NCBI RefSeq assembly: GCF_020740795.1
Contig: NC_067287.1
Span: 34,403,501 to 34,467,500 of the forward strand
Reading direction: 5' to 3'
DNA from: Apus apus
Taxonomy: Eukaryota > Chordata > Aves > Apodiformes > Apodidae
Length of the DNA stretch: 64,000 nt
Both the position numbers and the translations under genes were made by a program. How positions within the stretch are numbered: position 1 is the stretch's first letter; each line of letters starts with the position of its first letter. Below the pieces are notes generated by a model. That model had not been told where the DNA came from and ran no database searches. It saw only the letters and a program-made list of their open reading frames with translations. Below, in pieces: positions 37,180 to 51,043 of the stretch.

Positions 37180-37206
37180 AGGAAAAAAAAAACAAACCAC
37201 AAAAAA
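37180..37206. repeat. A/C-rich low-complexity run
   Basis: A ten-A run followed by CAAACCACAAAAAAC. Confidence 0.75.
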
Positions 37207-39331
37207 CTATCAAAACTCATTATTTGGTGTTCTGTTGGAACAATAAATATTGATAGTCCTGAGCTCCATTTCCTAGGAGAGGGGAACACTCACCTGTGAT
37301 TTATTTATTTTTCAATGAGAGACAAAGGTATTTGCTTCTCTTACGAACAATTTAACCAATGGGCTCTTTGTATAAAAGCATTTCTAACTGAACTTGAAAC
37401 ATCTTTATACAGTCACAACTACTGGGATGTCCTGTAAAAGGATATTAGAACATCAATGTTTTTTTTCATGTGCTTTAGCAACAATTTGATAGGTGCAAAT
37501 ACTATTGAGTACATCTGCATGATCACCTCCAGGTTTTCCTCCCTCCTATTCTACCTGGGATTTTGTCACAAAATTATACAGCCCTATTAATTAACTGTGG
37601 TTACACAAGTTCAAGAGAAGGACCCATCATTTCTAAAGTGCCAGGTCCCTTCCTCCGTAACTACTTCACACAGGTGAACCATGGGCAGCTGTCAGCCTCA
37701 GTGGCCTGGTTTGTAAAATGCTCTCTCACATAAGTGGTCCAGACCAAACCTGGGGAGCTCCTGACTTGTACTAACCAGGCATTTGTATGCACCTCAGCAG
37801 GTATCAGTCTGTTAGGAGAAAAGCTATAGGACTATGGTAGAAAAAAAGCCATTCTTAAACAACAAAACTTGAAACTTAACCAACTGTCTCACAAAACTCT
37901 GTTCAGGAATCCTAAAGCACATTTTTGGTGCACATTTTCATAGGCTGAGTTGGCCTGTGGTATTATTACATCTTGACATTGAGCATATATACACACTGAG
38001 GTGTATTTTGACAAAGACTATATGGGATATCAGGGCTTTGCATAATGCAGTGTTGCAGAGCAATGATATGTGTAATCTAGAATAGCTGAATAAATACCAA
38101 ACAAAATCAAATTTGTAACTCCAGTGTTGTCCCAGGACTGCAATAACATGTGCCCTTTCCCTGTGGAAAATTTGTTCAATGCACTTTAAAATGCATAACA
38201 TAGTCCACTCGAGAGTCGTGTTATGACTTTTTGTGTAGGAAAGAGTCGTGTATCAACAATCCAACCTGCCTGCCATTCCTGAAAGCCATTTTTATTTGAT
38301 TGCAAAGCACAGTTAAGCTCCAGAATAACAAAAATCTCTCAGCTGGTTTCATGCCATGGAAGACGGTAACAACCACGCAGTGCTGTGACCAAACTGTGCA
38401 TAAACTGCTGCTTCTGAACGTGCAGACTCACAGCTGCAGGGTCAGACCTTGGATGTGCCCATAGAACTTAAAGATCAAAATGAAAATCATAACAACTTGC
38501 TTTTTATTCCCACAGCCCAGACTTTTTTTGACTCCTATTTTCTGGAGAGTAACAGCATGTCGGGTGGCTGCTCTTGTTTAAATCAAGAATTGAGCTCATC
38601 CCTCAGGTCCTTCAGATCTGAGAAAGGAAAACACTTTTAAATCACTTCCTTCTCCCTCACTTCCATGTCCTGTGCTGATTGCGGTGTTTCCTGCTCTCTA
38701 CTTCAAATGAAAGAAGGTAGAATTTTAAACCACAGCTAGCAGGACCTTGTACTCCATTTCAATAGTCTTTTCAATACATATTTATTATGTTCTTTCATGT
38801 GTTGATGGGATGATCACACTTCCTTATGTATAATGAGAAGCACTTTATCTAGAGTCAATCCCAACTAGTGCCATATGATGATTCAGGAAGAGCTATTAGG
38901 AGATTTTATTTCTCTGTGTTTGATAGACATACAATAATTACATAGCCACGTAACAGAGACCATGTGATGTTCTCTCCTGCCATGCACTGTCCTTTGCTTT
39001 CCTTCTGCATGGAACCATGCAGCCCAGCTCAACACACAGAGACCCAGGGAAGAGGATGGAGACACCAGGGAGGAGATGAAAAAATTGAAAGAAGCTGCAT
39101 TTTCCACTTGAAAATAATTTTTTACCTACAAAGAGTACCCTGGATGTACTTAATATGTAGTATTTTCTCAATCCTGATTCTAAAACATTTAGGATTTTGT
39201 GGCATTTGCAATGTCGCTTAGATTGCTGCTCATCTTAAGAATATAAACAAAATTAGGCAAGCACTAATGAGCTATACCTTTGTTACAGTATGCATTTGAG
39301 CAATGCCTCTATTCATAGCATTGGAGCTCTG

Positions 39332-39382
39332 AATTATGCATTAGATTAGTCTGGATTTAATTATGCATTAGTAGTCTGGATT
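39332..39382. repeat. Short tandem duplication (about 27-base unit)
   Basis: AATTATGCATTAG plus TAGTCTGGATT occurs twice in direct succession (39332-39357 and 39359-39382). The copies differ by a three-base indel. Confidence 0.85.
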
Positions 39383-42300
39383 CACTAGCAGCACCACCTT
39401 GACATGATGAAAAGTTAACTTTCAAATTGAAGGGGGCAGCTTTATTTGGCCTGAACTAATTTGCCATGTTAAGTGTAACTGGGCAACAGGAACATTTCCT
39501 ACATCTAATATTCTAAGGAGAACTGTAAATGCCAACTACCTGAAAGGGCTGTTCAATACTCACCACAGAAGTACTGAGCAACATTTTCCTCTGGCTGAAA
39601 TGTACTTATGTACTAAACTGGTTTGAAGGTGTTTTCATTAGCCTGTTGATAGGTGCTGGCTTTGATCAGAGGAGTCCTGTGGAGCACCATGCCTTGGAAG
39701 ATGTATGGCACACTAAAGCAGATCTGACACCTGAGTGTCAGCTACCAAGGAAAGGAAAGCATCCCATGTTATAAAAAGGAGGAAGTGCTCCAAAAACACA
39801 AGGCCCTCTAACTGAGCTACCTGATCTCCCTGTTCTGTTTCATAGAGTTCCATGTCTCCATTACTACAGTCATTGAGTGAGGACAATTTTAAAGCCATGG
39901 AGGTACCTTCAAGGTACATAGCTGTAAGATACAACCAAGTCAAGATGGAACAAAATTCCCAGTTCTCCAGACACGCCGCAGGTGTCAACTAAAGTCCAAG
40001 TCACTGCTGGTTGTATAAGCCCCAAACCTGAGTTCTGCTAAACAGGGGACCTAGTTTCTGAAAGTCTCCTTTACCTCCAGTTTCCCTGTACTACAGAACC
40101 ATGCACTGCAACTAGCCACACTGAAATCTGACTATAGGAGAAGACTTTCTTGATTATTCAGTGGGGTGTCCTTGATTTTTCTGTTCAGAACAGAACTTCA
40201 GATGACTTATCAAAACCCATGTTTTCTTTTCAAAGAACAACAAGTACTACTGAGACAATATCATCAAGAAGAAGTAATAGGCTAGACCCTGGGGAACATA
40301 ATCTGTTTGTACAGTTTTCAAAACCCTTGCCAGCCTAATAAAATCTCTGTTGTAAAATATATATATCAATTTAGATGCTTCATTAAGTTTTTTTTACAAT
40401 CCATGATGGGCCAAAGCTCTCAAGAAACCTTCATGCCCTAATAAAAACAGAGAATTCCGTCAAACATCATCACAAAGAGGCATTTACCATGAATAAACAC
40501 ATCCTATATATTGTAATTCCAGAGTTGTTTTGTTCTGAAAAAAGGTCTAGCTTCTTATAACCACTCCAGTTGGTTGTACTCCTTTCACAATTATCTTTAT
40601 TTAAGACAGCACAACCCAATATGCAGTATTAGGGAAGGAAAAAAAAGGTCTCCATTGTAAAATTCCTCTTGGCCATATTTAAGTCTTCATAAGAACCTTC
40701 TGATCATATGCTTACAATCCATTCTGCAAAGCCAGAAGGTTGTACACAATTCTCTAAAGATAATCTGTGCACTGCTTGGGACATGAGGTATATGCAGGAC
40801 TTACATCCAGCAGAACTCCCACATGCCTCTTGGGTTTCATTCCAAACTTCTGTATTTTTTCATTTGAGAAGAGGCACTTTTTGGACTGGTTCAGTATTTC
40901 TTGTGTGAATGAGCATTCCTGAAGCAGGGACAAGCCCTCCCCACTGCTCCATATAGAATAGAGAACTCACCTGCCTAACCGAACTTGCCAACTAGCAAGC
41001 CAAGACGTTAGCACTGCTTGTCCCAACAAACACGGAGTGCCAGCATCAGATAAAGCACTTGAGATGATTGTGGAGGACAGTCTTTCCCCATGCTGAAAGC
41101 AGACAGATTAAAGGACTGAGCATATCTTTCAGACTCAATCACTGTGTAACTGCCCTTTATCTATTGTACTCTCTCCTCCTGTATTTTCTTTTTACAGCTT
41201 TTCTTCCTGTGCAGCAGACAGGAAAAGCTTTAGGGGGAAAAAAAAAAAAAAATAAAAATCAAGCTGAGGCCAAAGATGCTTTGACAGATGAAAAGATTTT
41301 TGGTTCCTGTGAGGGTGATTCCATAATTGTCTTTAATGGAGCTACAATTTCAGAATTTAAATACCTAAAACACTGGAAACTCCCCTGGCCTTAATTTGAA
41401 CCTCAGCGTGGGGTTTGAATCTGTTCAGGAAATTTCTTTGAGAACAGAATCTGCCTTCCTACATTTCATTAAGCCAGAAAGTGTTAGAACTGCTTTTTTA
41501 GTGATTCTTAGGAAAATATCCCTTCAATAAAACAGTAAGTTGTAGGCACTAGTAGCCCAAGGGTTAGTTCAGCTGACTCTTGCTCACCATGTGACTCTAT
41601 TCCAGCATTTAACTGGGAAAATCATGATTGCTTTGTCACTAAGGTGGGGTTTACTTCCAAAAGGCCGGCAACAGCCACGTACCCAACATCCCCAACTTCA
41701 GAAGAACCCAAAGAGCAAGATCAGGTGGTGCATACAGACCAGATTGCCAACGAGCTTCAAAAGTTTCTCCTGTTACGCTCACAGTCTTTGTTAAGCAAGA
41801 GGACAAGAAAGGACCTCCAAACACAGCCAAGTCTATGGGCATGCAACACAAGTGTGTTATTACAGACCTACAGCCATACCCATGCTTCACACCTGCCTGT
41901 TAAGACTAGTGTCATTTTTAAACATGAGCTGTGAAAAACTGCTTAAAGGCAGGCTAATTTCATTTATCCTTACACAGCCTCCTACTGTCAAGGGATGGCA
42001 GCAGGCCTCAAGTCGGAAGGGCGAGTTAAATGGCCTACTTTTTACATACTTTTTCCATATTCTATAGTTCGATTCTACTCAGTTTTAGGTTGTTTTTTTT
42101 CAAGGCTACAATGGGAAAAGAAGTTATCATCAGGAGGAAATAAAGATTCCACACCACAAAACACCTTGCACATGAATGTTTTACAGCGGTCACGACCACC
42201 AAAATTGCTCTGGCAGACAGCAGGGGGAAAAACAACAACAGTATTTCTCTCACATCTAACAATTTCCTCCCTTATCTTCTGCCTTAGGGATAGCCTCTTC

Positions 42301-45300
42301 ACTAAAATCAAAACTGTTCTGCTCTCAAAGAATCTGACTCTAAAACCATATTTTACATTTAAGGCTCTGTCTACATACGCTGTCAAATCAAGAGAGGCAT
42401 GCAGTCCATTAACTTTATGAATCAGTAATAAAATTAACACCAACGTACAATTAACATTCAAAATTAAGAACCAGTATATTTTTAAGCAATTTATGCCATT
42501 CTAACCCAAGGTAACATAATAGAAATTTATTCAGCTTTTATGCCCTGAATGACCCAAGCTGCTGTAGAGCCAGGGAATGTGAGTTTCTTGTGGACTGAGA
42601 CCACACCAGAAAATTTTAGTCAAAATTTCTTCATACAGAAGAGGGATTTCAGATGGAAAGGTGGGCACAGCCTAAGGACATTGACACTGTAACAAGCAGA
42701 GCTCAGTAAGACACTGATGGGACCACCTTCTAGCAGTGCACACATTAGCACTGGCCAAAATTCAAGCCTCCATAGGATGGTTGGAGCCAGTGGGCTTACT
42801 TAGGCATCTGCATTTTAATTGCATGACCGGAGTTGCTGCTGACTGGCATGAAACATTTGCTGTTGTGGACTGCCACAGTGGAAGAGCAAGCAACTGGCAA
42901 CACTTGTGTTTCCCCTTTTATCTAAAAGTTCCTCAGGGTCTCTAAGGGCCAAAGTTCCTATTTTATGGGAGCAGTCTTAAAAGCCCTACACCAGCTTACC
43001 TGAAATCCCCAAAAACCAACTGCACCTCTCTCCATCTTTTCCAGTCATTCCCATTCCTCGCTTGGCTTTCACTGTAGATATTTTTGTTTTCTTTCTTCAC
43101 TGGCTGTCAGAATATTCACGAGTGTGTGGCAGCCTCCTGATCTCTGCTTTCAAAGTAACCTTGAGGAGGGAAAAAACCCAACATTTATGCACAAAGACTT
43201 TAAAAACTTTTGACAATAATTTGCAAGGAGCTTCCTGAATCCACTGTTGACTCTTTGTTTCCCCATCAGTGAAAAAGATTTCCAATACTTTTCAGAAAAA
43301 AAATACAATGTCAGTAGGGCACAGTCAAAGACAACGGCTGTGAATAACTCGATAGGCTGAATTACTCTTGCACAACCCTCCTTGCCCTGCAAAAACAGAC
43401 ATTGCTGTATCAATTAGGCTCAACAGACATTTCATTTAAAGTAAAGAAATGGAAGAATAATTAATTTATTTGGAATATTGTGGCAGCATAGGTAACAGTG
43501 CAACTAGAGAGAGGGAAGTAGCCTGGAAAACTCATTTACGTAAGCAATTGTATCAGGTGAACTTATATTAGCTCTGATCCTGAACGAGCTATCACTATAT
43601 GAAATAACAATTCTCATGGACAATTAGTCATTTGAATAAGGGCTATTTGCAGCAAATTATTGCACTGAGCTTGATGAATCACTGGGAAGGGTCAGTGAGA
43701 ACTAAAATGATAAATACAATGGACAAGTGCTGAGTACTCAGGCCCAGAGAATTTCACACCATAGCAATATTAAGTGTTAATTTGCTGCAAAAGGGCATCT
43801 CTGAATGCTAATATATATGTCCTATGTCTGTTTCATTATCTTATTTATATTTTGGGTTTGGCTTCATTTTGTACTAAGTACCCTTAACAATATATTAGTA
43901 AATTGAAGATATATATATGTATAGTTATGTACTTATAGTTCTTACACATGTTAGGACTCTCAAACCATTATTTTTATTAAGAACATTGATGAACAACTTT
44001 CCAAGAAAACTTAAGAAGGGAAGATAATGGAGATGGTCACAGATACATGCAAGGTTGGCATTGCCAATCTTCACTATATGGAAGGAAGAGCACAGAGGTA
44101 CAGCAATAAATACAGGTGGGTGAACTGGAAAAAAAATAAGGGGGAACCATAGGCTGAAGAGAAAAGGTTCAAGAGGAGTGGTAGGAACAAAAAATAATTG
44201 GAAACTGATACAGATGCAAGGATACAAGGTGGATGTCATGAAGTTAGTGTAGCACAAGAGCCCCTGGTAACAGAGAAGCAGAAACGCTGTTAGTGAAGAC
44301 TCCCTTCATGTCTGAGATAGTCAAAACAGACCTTCTTGCAGTCATTGCCTTGGGGTATTTTTTAGGACGTAATGCTGCAACATGTGGAGATATTTCTTGT
44401 GTGTTTTCAGTGCAACCCTCAGAAGGCTTCCAAGGACATTATTTTCTCTTGACAACAATAGCATCGTTCAGTGCCTACGCCAACAACAGCAGCTGAGACC
44501 AGTTCTCCATTCCCTGCCAAACTCAAAATGCCATTGTCAAGAGAGAATGAAACCAACTAGCACAGATTTGTTTCTCCAAGAGCTTGGTTTTACAACATCT
44601 AAGAGCTCCCTAATCAATGTGCCAACTTTTTAGAAAAAAATAAGTTTCCATTCTTCAAAACAATTACTTGTTATAAACTTGTCTTTTTTCCCAATTGGCT
44701 TTTAGGATTTTTACAATTAAGCACAGTAATTAATGAATATTTTTACAAAGAAAACCCACATTAAACCTTTGACCATGTGTTTATAAGAAGCACATGCAGA
44801 TAAAGAACTATTTTTTCTTCTTTTTAATTTTTATATTTCTGAGCATTTGGTAATAGAAAACATCTTTAGTGCTGAGGACCTTTCTTCTTGCTTTGCAGAT
44901 TGAGGGATGGTTTTATCCTCTATTTCATTCTGGGAAACTGTGCATAAAACCTTTTTTCCTTTGGCTTTTTTGAAAGGAAGGAGAGAGAAGAAGTTTTGCT
45001 CCTACAGCAACAAACGCACTTTTCTATACCACTTCCAGTGTAGAACAGTCAGAGTAGGTTCAATCTTAGTTTCATGGGGATACATTATTTCCCATATATA
45101 CAATTCAGTCTCCTGTCTAAAGATCAGAATGGTATTTGTCATAAACCTCTAGTTCAACTCCACGACTGTCTAAAATCAGATCACTAATCGTCTCCTACCC
45201 CATCCTGGGATTTTATACATATTTGAGAAGCAATTTGCTTTGACTTTATTGGAAGTATCTGCACATCCAGATATTATTTAAGTTTATAAGAGTGTTTCTA

Positions 45301-45974
45301 TGTATTATATAGCTACTCTTTGCTGTCTGTCCTTTTTAGCATTCAAATGAAAGCCTAATGGAAGATCACATGTCCTGCAAACTCATCCAGATCAGTTTTC
45401 TGACTCCAATGGTGGCCATCAACAAAATAATCATTAATGGCCCAATAACTCAGGCAGCCTTCCTTACTTTTAGTACCTCCTGCAGGCAGTTTTATGTAAC
45501 ATCACTGAAGTGACAGAAGAAGCACAAAATTATTATGCTTTTGAAAAGAAGAAGCTACTGAAACACAAAGCCAACCAAAATAGTGACAAATCTCACTGTC
45601 CCAATGTCTGTGTATGCCAGACCCAAATACAATCAACTGTCGTGTTAGGCTCCCAGTGAGGATCCCCAGGGACAGCAACTCAGCATAAGCTTTGGGGGGG
45701 AATAGCTGAGAAATACAGTAATTCAATAATAACCATGGTAAAAAATGTTCCTCATTTGCTAAAACTGATGTTCTGAAAAAAACATCACAGGATGATCTGT
45801 TTCTATAGAAAACTGAACACTCATCTAAAAACCTGGAACAGCCACAATTGTTTGCTCTTTTCAAAGGGTATCACTGATTATTTTTAGGCCCCCCCAGAAA
45901 ACTTGGGAATGTTTGGATTAAATTTAGATCTGACCTCTCACTATAAGAGATGTTTTGCTGGTAATCAGAGTATA

Positions 45975-46056
45975 TAGACATCAGTATACATGTACATATA
46001 CACATATAACATACACGTGTATATATACCATGTACACATACATGTGTATGTACATC
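45975..46056. repeat. Alternating purine-pyrimidine TA/CA/TG-rich stretch
   Basis: Made of TATA, CATG, TACA and TGTG steps, with the 12-base palindrome ATACACGTGTAT at 46011-46022, which contains a CACGTG E-box. Such alternating sequence can extrude cruciforms or adopt Z-DNA under supercoiling. Confidence 0.8.
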
Positions 46057-47025
46057 TTTCAGCTTCTTGAATCAAAAGGTAGAGTGATGCATCCTATAAC
46101 CATATGAACCAGCACTGTTATTCCAGTTAGTGGAATATGTAAGGCATAAAGCCAGTGTTTGACTACAGCTTCCACTAATACAACTGTTCCCAGTGCAGGT
46201 GCCAGAGTGAGCAGAGTGCCCAGAGCTGGTAATAAGTACAGAGAATTAGAAAATTTCTCTATATGAACAATGCATCTGAGTGAGCCAGATTAGAGGATTA
46301 TGTTTCCCACTGCAGCAGTTCTATTATGGTGACACAGAAATGTCAAGGATAAGAGCAGTTGCTGCTGAGGCATTTAAAAAACTGCAATTAAAAACCATTA
46401 CTTTAAAACAAAAAAGTAATAGGAAGATTCACAAAACAAATTAAGCAAGACACTGTAGAAGTAAATAAATCCTGAGTAGAAATTATTCAGCTGAACTGAA
46501 AAAAAGTCATTAAGAAGTCAGGTTTCCTACTGTTTCCTACCACACCTAAACCAGGAGATCCATTTTCTACCCTGCAGAAAGGGGCATTTAAGATGTCATT
46601 AATTTACCTTTCAGTAATTCAAAGCTTTCTAGGAGTATACTTGCATCTAAGCAAAGTTGCAGCAAGTCTCTTTGTGAAAAAACTCCTTATTCATCTTGCT
46701 TTCAAAAACCTGGAGGTGGGGTAGGGGTCTTCTCAGAAATAAGATCCTCATAAAACAAGTCAAACTACCTCAATACAGAAAAACCCTGCTTTGAAACCTT
46801 ATCTCATTTCCTTAAACTATGTTCCTATTTATTTTTATTGTGGTTACATAAACCCAGTATTTGTTCCATCTTGCAATTATTTTTAGTAAAAACTGTAGAA
46901 ATCGTTGCACATTAAGTAGCCACATCAGCAGCAAAGAAGCCAAGACTGCAAGTTTTGGTATTTTTACTGCTACCAACCACAAAAATTTAAAGCATGCAGA
47001 AAAAGAAATACTATTTCAGTGGGGG

Positions 47026-47122
47026 GAAAACAAACAAAAAAACAACCAACAAAAAACCAAACCCAAACCCCCAAACAAACAACAAAACGCACACAAAAAC
47101 CCAAATCCAACAAACAACCAAT
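47026..47122. repeat. A/C-rich low-complexity tract (AAAC/CCAAA)
   Basis: About 95 bases almost free of G and T on the plus strand, built from CAAA, CCAAA and ACAACC units. The Lys/Gln/Pro/Thr-rich plus frame and the Val/Phe/Cys-rich minus frame across it come from composition. Confidence 0.9.
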
Positions 47123-48663
47123 ACTAAAATGTCTATCATTACTTCTTAGTGAATTTCCAATTTTATGGTATAGCCTTCTTGCTAGTGCCCTGGAGGATTC
47201 TGTTTTTTTCCTATTGCCTCTTTGCTGTGTCTCCATCTTTTGGTGACCTAACTCCCAGCAATCATCTCCCTTCCTTTATATTCCACTTCACCTTATGCCT
47301 ATTCCTGCTTTATTTCTTACTCCACCACCTCTGACCACATCAATTTTATACTTGCATAAATTACCTGATGGATCATTCCTACCTCTCCTCCCTGTAGGCT
47401 GTGGAAGGGAAAACACAGATACTGTGAAGGTTCTTCTCCCAGCAAAGACAACAACCTTTTCAGCCTCAGGTCAGTTTGAGAAACCTGTTTCTCAGACCAG
47501 AGTACAAAGTAATTTATTTAGTTAAGAGTCACAAATGCTGGATTTCTTCTATAGGCTAGACTATAACCTTTATTTTTCTGGCTGGAAGTAGAATTTATGA
47601 CAGTGGTCCATGTTACACATCTGAGAGACAGTGGGGAGGGGGAATAATTCATTTGCCCTTCAGTTATTCCTGTTCTGCCTTAACTAGATGACAGCTTTGA
47701 TACTGGGATTAGAAAACATAAGAATAATTCGTTCATCCTAAAAAAAACCATAAATCAGCCTAGGCCACAATTTATAGAAACTTTAGTTCAAAAATTGGGT
47801 GTTACTATCTTTTACTAAGTTAACTACAGAGTATAAAAAAAATACATGGTATCTTTCAACTACCATAGTCCACAGTCAATTTAATAAGTATTTGCTTTCA
47901 AGTTTCTTAGAATTGATGTTTCACCAGTTTCCTTTGCATTGTGGAAAATAGGTTTTTTTTAAAAAAAAAAACAACTATGCTTTTATGATTATTAGAACTA
48001 AGGGATATTTTAAAACCTTATGAACACTGTAACATTACATAAACCATTACTGTGTGAATTAAACTAACATTTGAGACATTCTTTTCCACATTCTGCAGCT
48101 AATTTTCTTCAGACTTCTGATACAAACAGCTTCTCTGACTCATCTGTCTCCCCAGTCTCCTACTGTTGCTCTTTTGGTATGACTCACAGCATCATTCTTT
48201 TACTTTAAATCACAAACAATTTTGCTCTGCTAATTCCACATACACAATCATCACATTCTTTTCTCTCTTTTATGACTTGGCACAAAGGGTAACACCATAA
48301 TACAACAAAGATTCAAGCAGCATTGTTCTGTCCTTTTCCTTTTTTGAACATCTCTTTGCACTTGAATATAGTTTTAATAGTCTCACTGGTCTTTTGTGGC
48401 CATTTGATATAGTAGTATTTCTCAGACCATCTGAACAAGTGTTTTTCTGGCTTTTGATCTGTTTCAAAAGTCTAATTTCTGTTTTACCAGAAAAATCTTG
48501 TTTGTGAATTGGCAACAGCAATTTCTGTGCAGTCATAGCTACCACTGCAGGCAGGTTGTTCCTGCACACCCCATTTCTAGCAAAGACAGAGTTCCAAGCT
48601 GCTACTCTCACATCAAGGATCCTTAGATAAACCTGATTAGACTTTAGAGTTTGTGTTTATCCT

Positions 48664-48702
48664 GAATAGGTGGAGATGCCACCCTGCTCTGGGCAGCCTA
48701 TG
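48664..48702 (-). mobile_element. Doubtful CR1-like scrap
   Basis: On the minus strand, TAGGCTGCCCAGAGCAGGG followed by TGGCATCTCCACC resembles the CR1 'aggctgcccagagaggtggtggagtc' region. It is too short to be sure, and no CR1 tail follows. Confidence 0.25.
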
Positions 48703-49757
48703 CTTAGTGGTCAGTTGCTCTGCAAATAACAAGTGACCATTTAGGAAAAAAAAAAAAATCAAGAATTAGTCAATAAAATAGAGAGTCTAGATTAAGGATA
48801 CTCTGTTTTTCCAGATTGGCAGTTGCCCAGCCCAAACCATGCCACAGCAGCTCTTTCTGTAGACCATCTAGAAGAAGGTCATTGTACATGGTACCCAGTG
48901 CCCCTCTGTACGACATGGCCAAGTCCTCCCACCCTGGGACAGACACACACTCCTTTTCTCAAGGAAAATCTACTCTTGTGTCTTTGCAAAGCAGAGCCAA
49001 GTCCAGAAGGGCAACTTAGCTTCACCGTTGCAACACCCACCCAGCTCCTTGGCTTCCTGCTGGCTGTTGTAAACTACACCCCTGAGTTATAGATCTAAGA
49101 TCACATGACAAAACTTGGAGAGAAACCAAAACCTAAGGATCAGGTCTCAAAAATCAGTAGACTGAAGGCAAGCTCCTTTCAATGAGATACTAGGAAATGA
49201 TGAGGAAAGCACTAAGACACCACCTTCCCTTAACAACCTCACAATCAGAAGGGTTCAGATCCTGTTGCTCACCTGGCAGGGTACACCACCATCTCTTCAG
49301 GATTTCCAGCGGGCAAACTCTGTCCTGGAGAAGGACCACTAGGCCAAGGCAGACTGCTCACACCACAGCTTTAACAGGAGAAGAAAAAAAAAAAAAAGGT
49401 CACATCTACTTCTGAGTATTTCAAATCCATCTACATCATGTCCAGCTAACTGTGAGCCCTAAATCAGAGGGACATCTGATCCTCCCTTTAGGCAGTATCT
49501 CACACTTTGGGAGTATGGGTTAACCACCAGGTAACCACCTGCTGATCCAAGATATCTGAGCTTTTCTTGGTAGGAAATAAACTTGAGTATTTCTGAATCC
49601 AGCCCCAGTTCCAAGATCAGGCTTTTGCCTTTCCACTCCCACCAGCAACATTCAAAAGACAGACAAGCTCTGTGCCTTTCAGTACATGTAGAAGACTGAG
49701 CTTTGGGGAACTGATACAGGCATATTTACTGATCTTCCCCTATTAAGGGGAACCTGG

Positions 49758-49776
49758 ATATATATATATATATATT
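49758..49776. repeat. TA dinucleotide microsatellite
   Basis: Nine to ten perfect AT/TA units, probably polymorphic. Confidence 0.95.
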
Positions 49777-50370
49777 AGAAAAACATATACTTCATGTATA
49801 TATTTTAAATTACATCTGCAGTTTTTCCCTCCATAAGCATTCCTTAAGTGTCTGTTAGTGAACTGAATTTAGATTATGACTGAGTTTTCTAGGTATGATT
49901 TTATATAGTCTCATATTCATTTATATGTTTGGGTGTGGGGTTGTTTTTAATTTAAGTTAAAGTAATTTTGTTAGCTGTGCTATCCCTCAGCAAGACACTC
50001 ACTGCTTACAAGAAAACATCACCAGGCTCTATTCCTGTGTGTTAAAAGTTCATTTTAACCCAGTAACTGAATTGCTTTCTTTTATTCTGCTGGAAAAATG
50101 TAGTATTTTGTTCCATTCTGAAGCCTTGGTTTAGGACTTCTTTGCAGACATGGCAAATTGCTGTGGGGTATTTGTGGCAGGCTGGTTACACCTCTCTTTC
50201 CTAGTTACAGCCTGGCTGCTCAGTGCTGTACAGGAGTCACAGCTGGGATGTGAGCTGTAAGGGCCAGATGCCTCTTGGCCTTACTCAGCAAAATGACTGA
50301 TGACTTCAAGGAGATTTTTGCTCAGTTAGTGAATGTAAAAAGAAACTCTATTTTACCATGGTTTCCGCCT

Positions 50371-50520
50371 GAACACGCAGGCAATTACACACACACTTCA
50401 GGCATGTAGACCTTGATTTAGGAAGGTACTTAGGCACATGCTCAACTTAAAAAACACAAGTGTTCTCAGGGAAGTCAATGGAACCATTTGAGTGCATACA
50501 ATTAAGTGAACAGATGACTA
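50371..50520. repeat. Possible ancient palindromic amniote repeat
   Basis: GATTTAGGAAGGTACTTAGG, CACATGCTCAACTT and GGGAAGTCAATGGAACCATT follow in order. This recalls an old non-autonomous repeat common in turtles, crocodilians and birds ('aagcacttaagcacatgcttaac... cccattgacttcaatggg'). The mirrored right arm is weak here. I cannot name the family with certainty. Confidence 0.35.
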
Positions 50521-50726
50521 TTTCCACAGTTGAAGCTGAGTTTCTTGTTGCAGGTAAGAGACACAGCAGTTCTAGGACTCGGTCTCTGATTGTGCCACTA
50601 CAGCCTATAGACTAAGTGAGAAGGAAATCCATGGCTAGACAGATACAGGCTTGAAACTACTGAGCAGCATTATTTTAATTATAAGTGTCTAAAATATATT
50701 CAGTCTGTCACAGCAATAGAAAAATG

Positions 50727-51043
50727 GATGGGGGAGACCTCATCACCCTCTATAACAACCTGAAAGGAGGCTGTGGAGATGTGGGTGCTGGCCTCTTCTC
50801 TCAAGTAAATAATGAGAAGACTAGAAGAAATGGCCTGGAGTTATAACAGGGGAGTTTTAGACTAGATATTAGGAAGAATTTATTGACTGAAAGAGTAGTC
50901 AGGGGCTGGAACAGGCTGCCCAGGGTGGGCTCACCATTCCTGGAGGCATGTAAAAACCACGTGGATGAGGCACTTCATGACATGCCAGTTGGACACAGTG
51001 ATCCTAGAGGTCTTCTCCAACCATGACAGTTCTGTGATTCTAC
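50727..51043 (+). mobile_element. CR1 LINE 3'-end fragment (copy 9)
   Basis: Starts in the RGDLI-YNYLKGG region (GGGGGAGACCTCATCACC) and passes through AGATATTAGGAAGAATTTAT and GGAACAGGCTGCCCAGGG. It ends with GATCCTAGAGGTCTTCTCC and GTTCTGTGATTCTAC. The sequence is closest to copies 1 and 4. Several stops (for example the TAA in GAGTTATAACAGG) show decay. Confidence 0.95.

Larger units (their letters stand above)
31104..50370. other. Long unique AT-rich tract without recognisable interspersed repeats
   Basis: About 19 kb in which I find no certain CR1, LTR, DNA transposon or gene. It contains only simple repeats (listed separately) and a doubtful 40-base CR1-like scrap near 48664-48702. All open frames are under 145 codons, overlap on both strands and show no domain. 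Segments at 34000-34700 look like conserved non-coding sequence. It may be intronic or intergenic. Confidence 0.5.

Noticed and set aside
41545-41610. tRNA-like phrase (GGTTAGTTCAGCTGAC)
   Set aside because: No proper acceptor stem, anticodon arm or B-box GGTTCRANNCC could be assembled around it.
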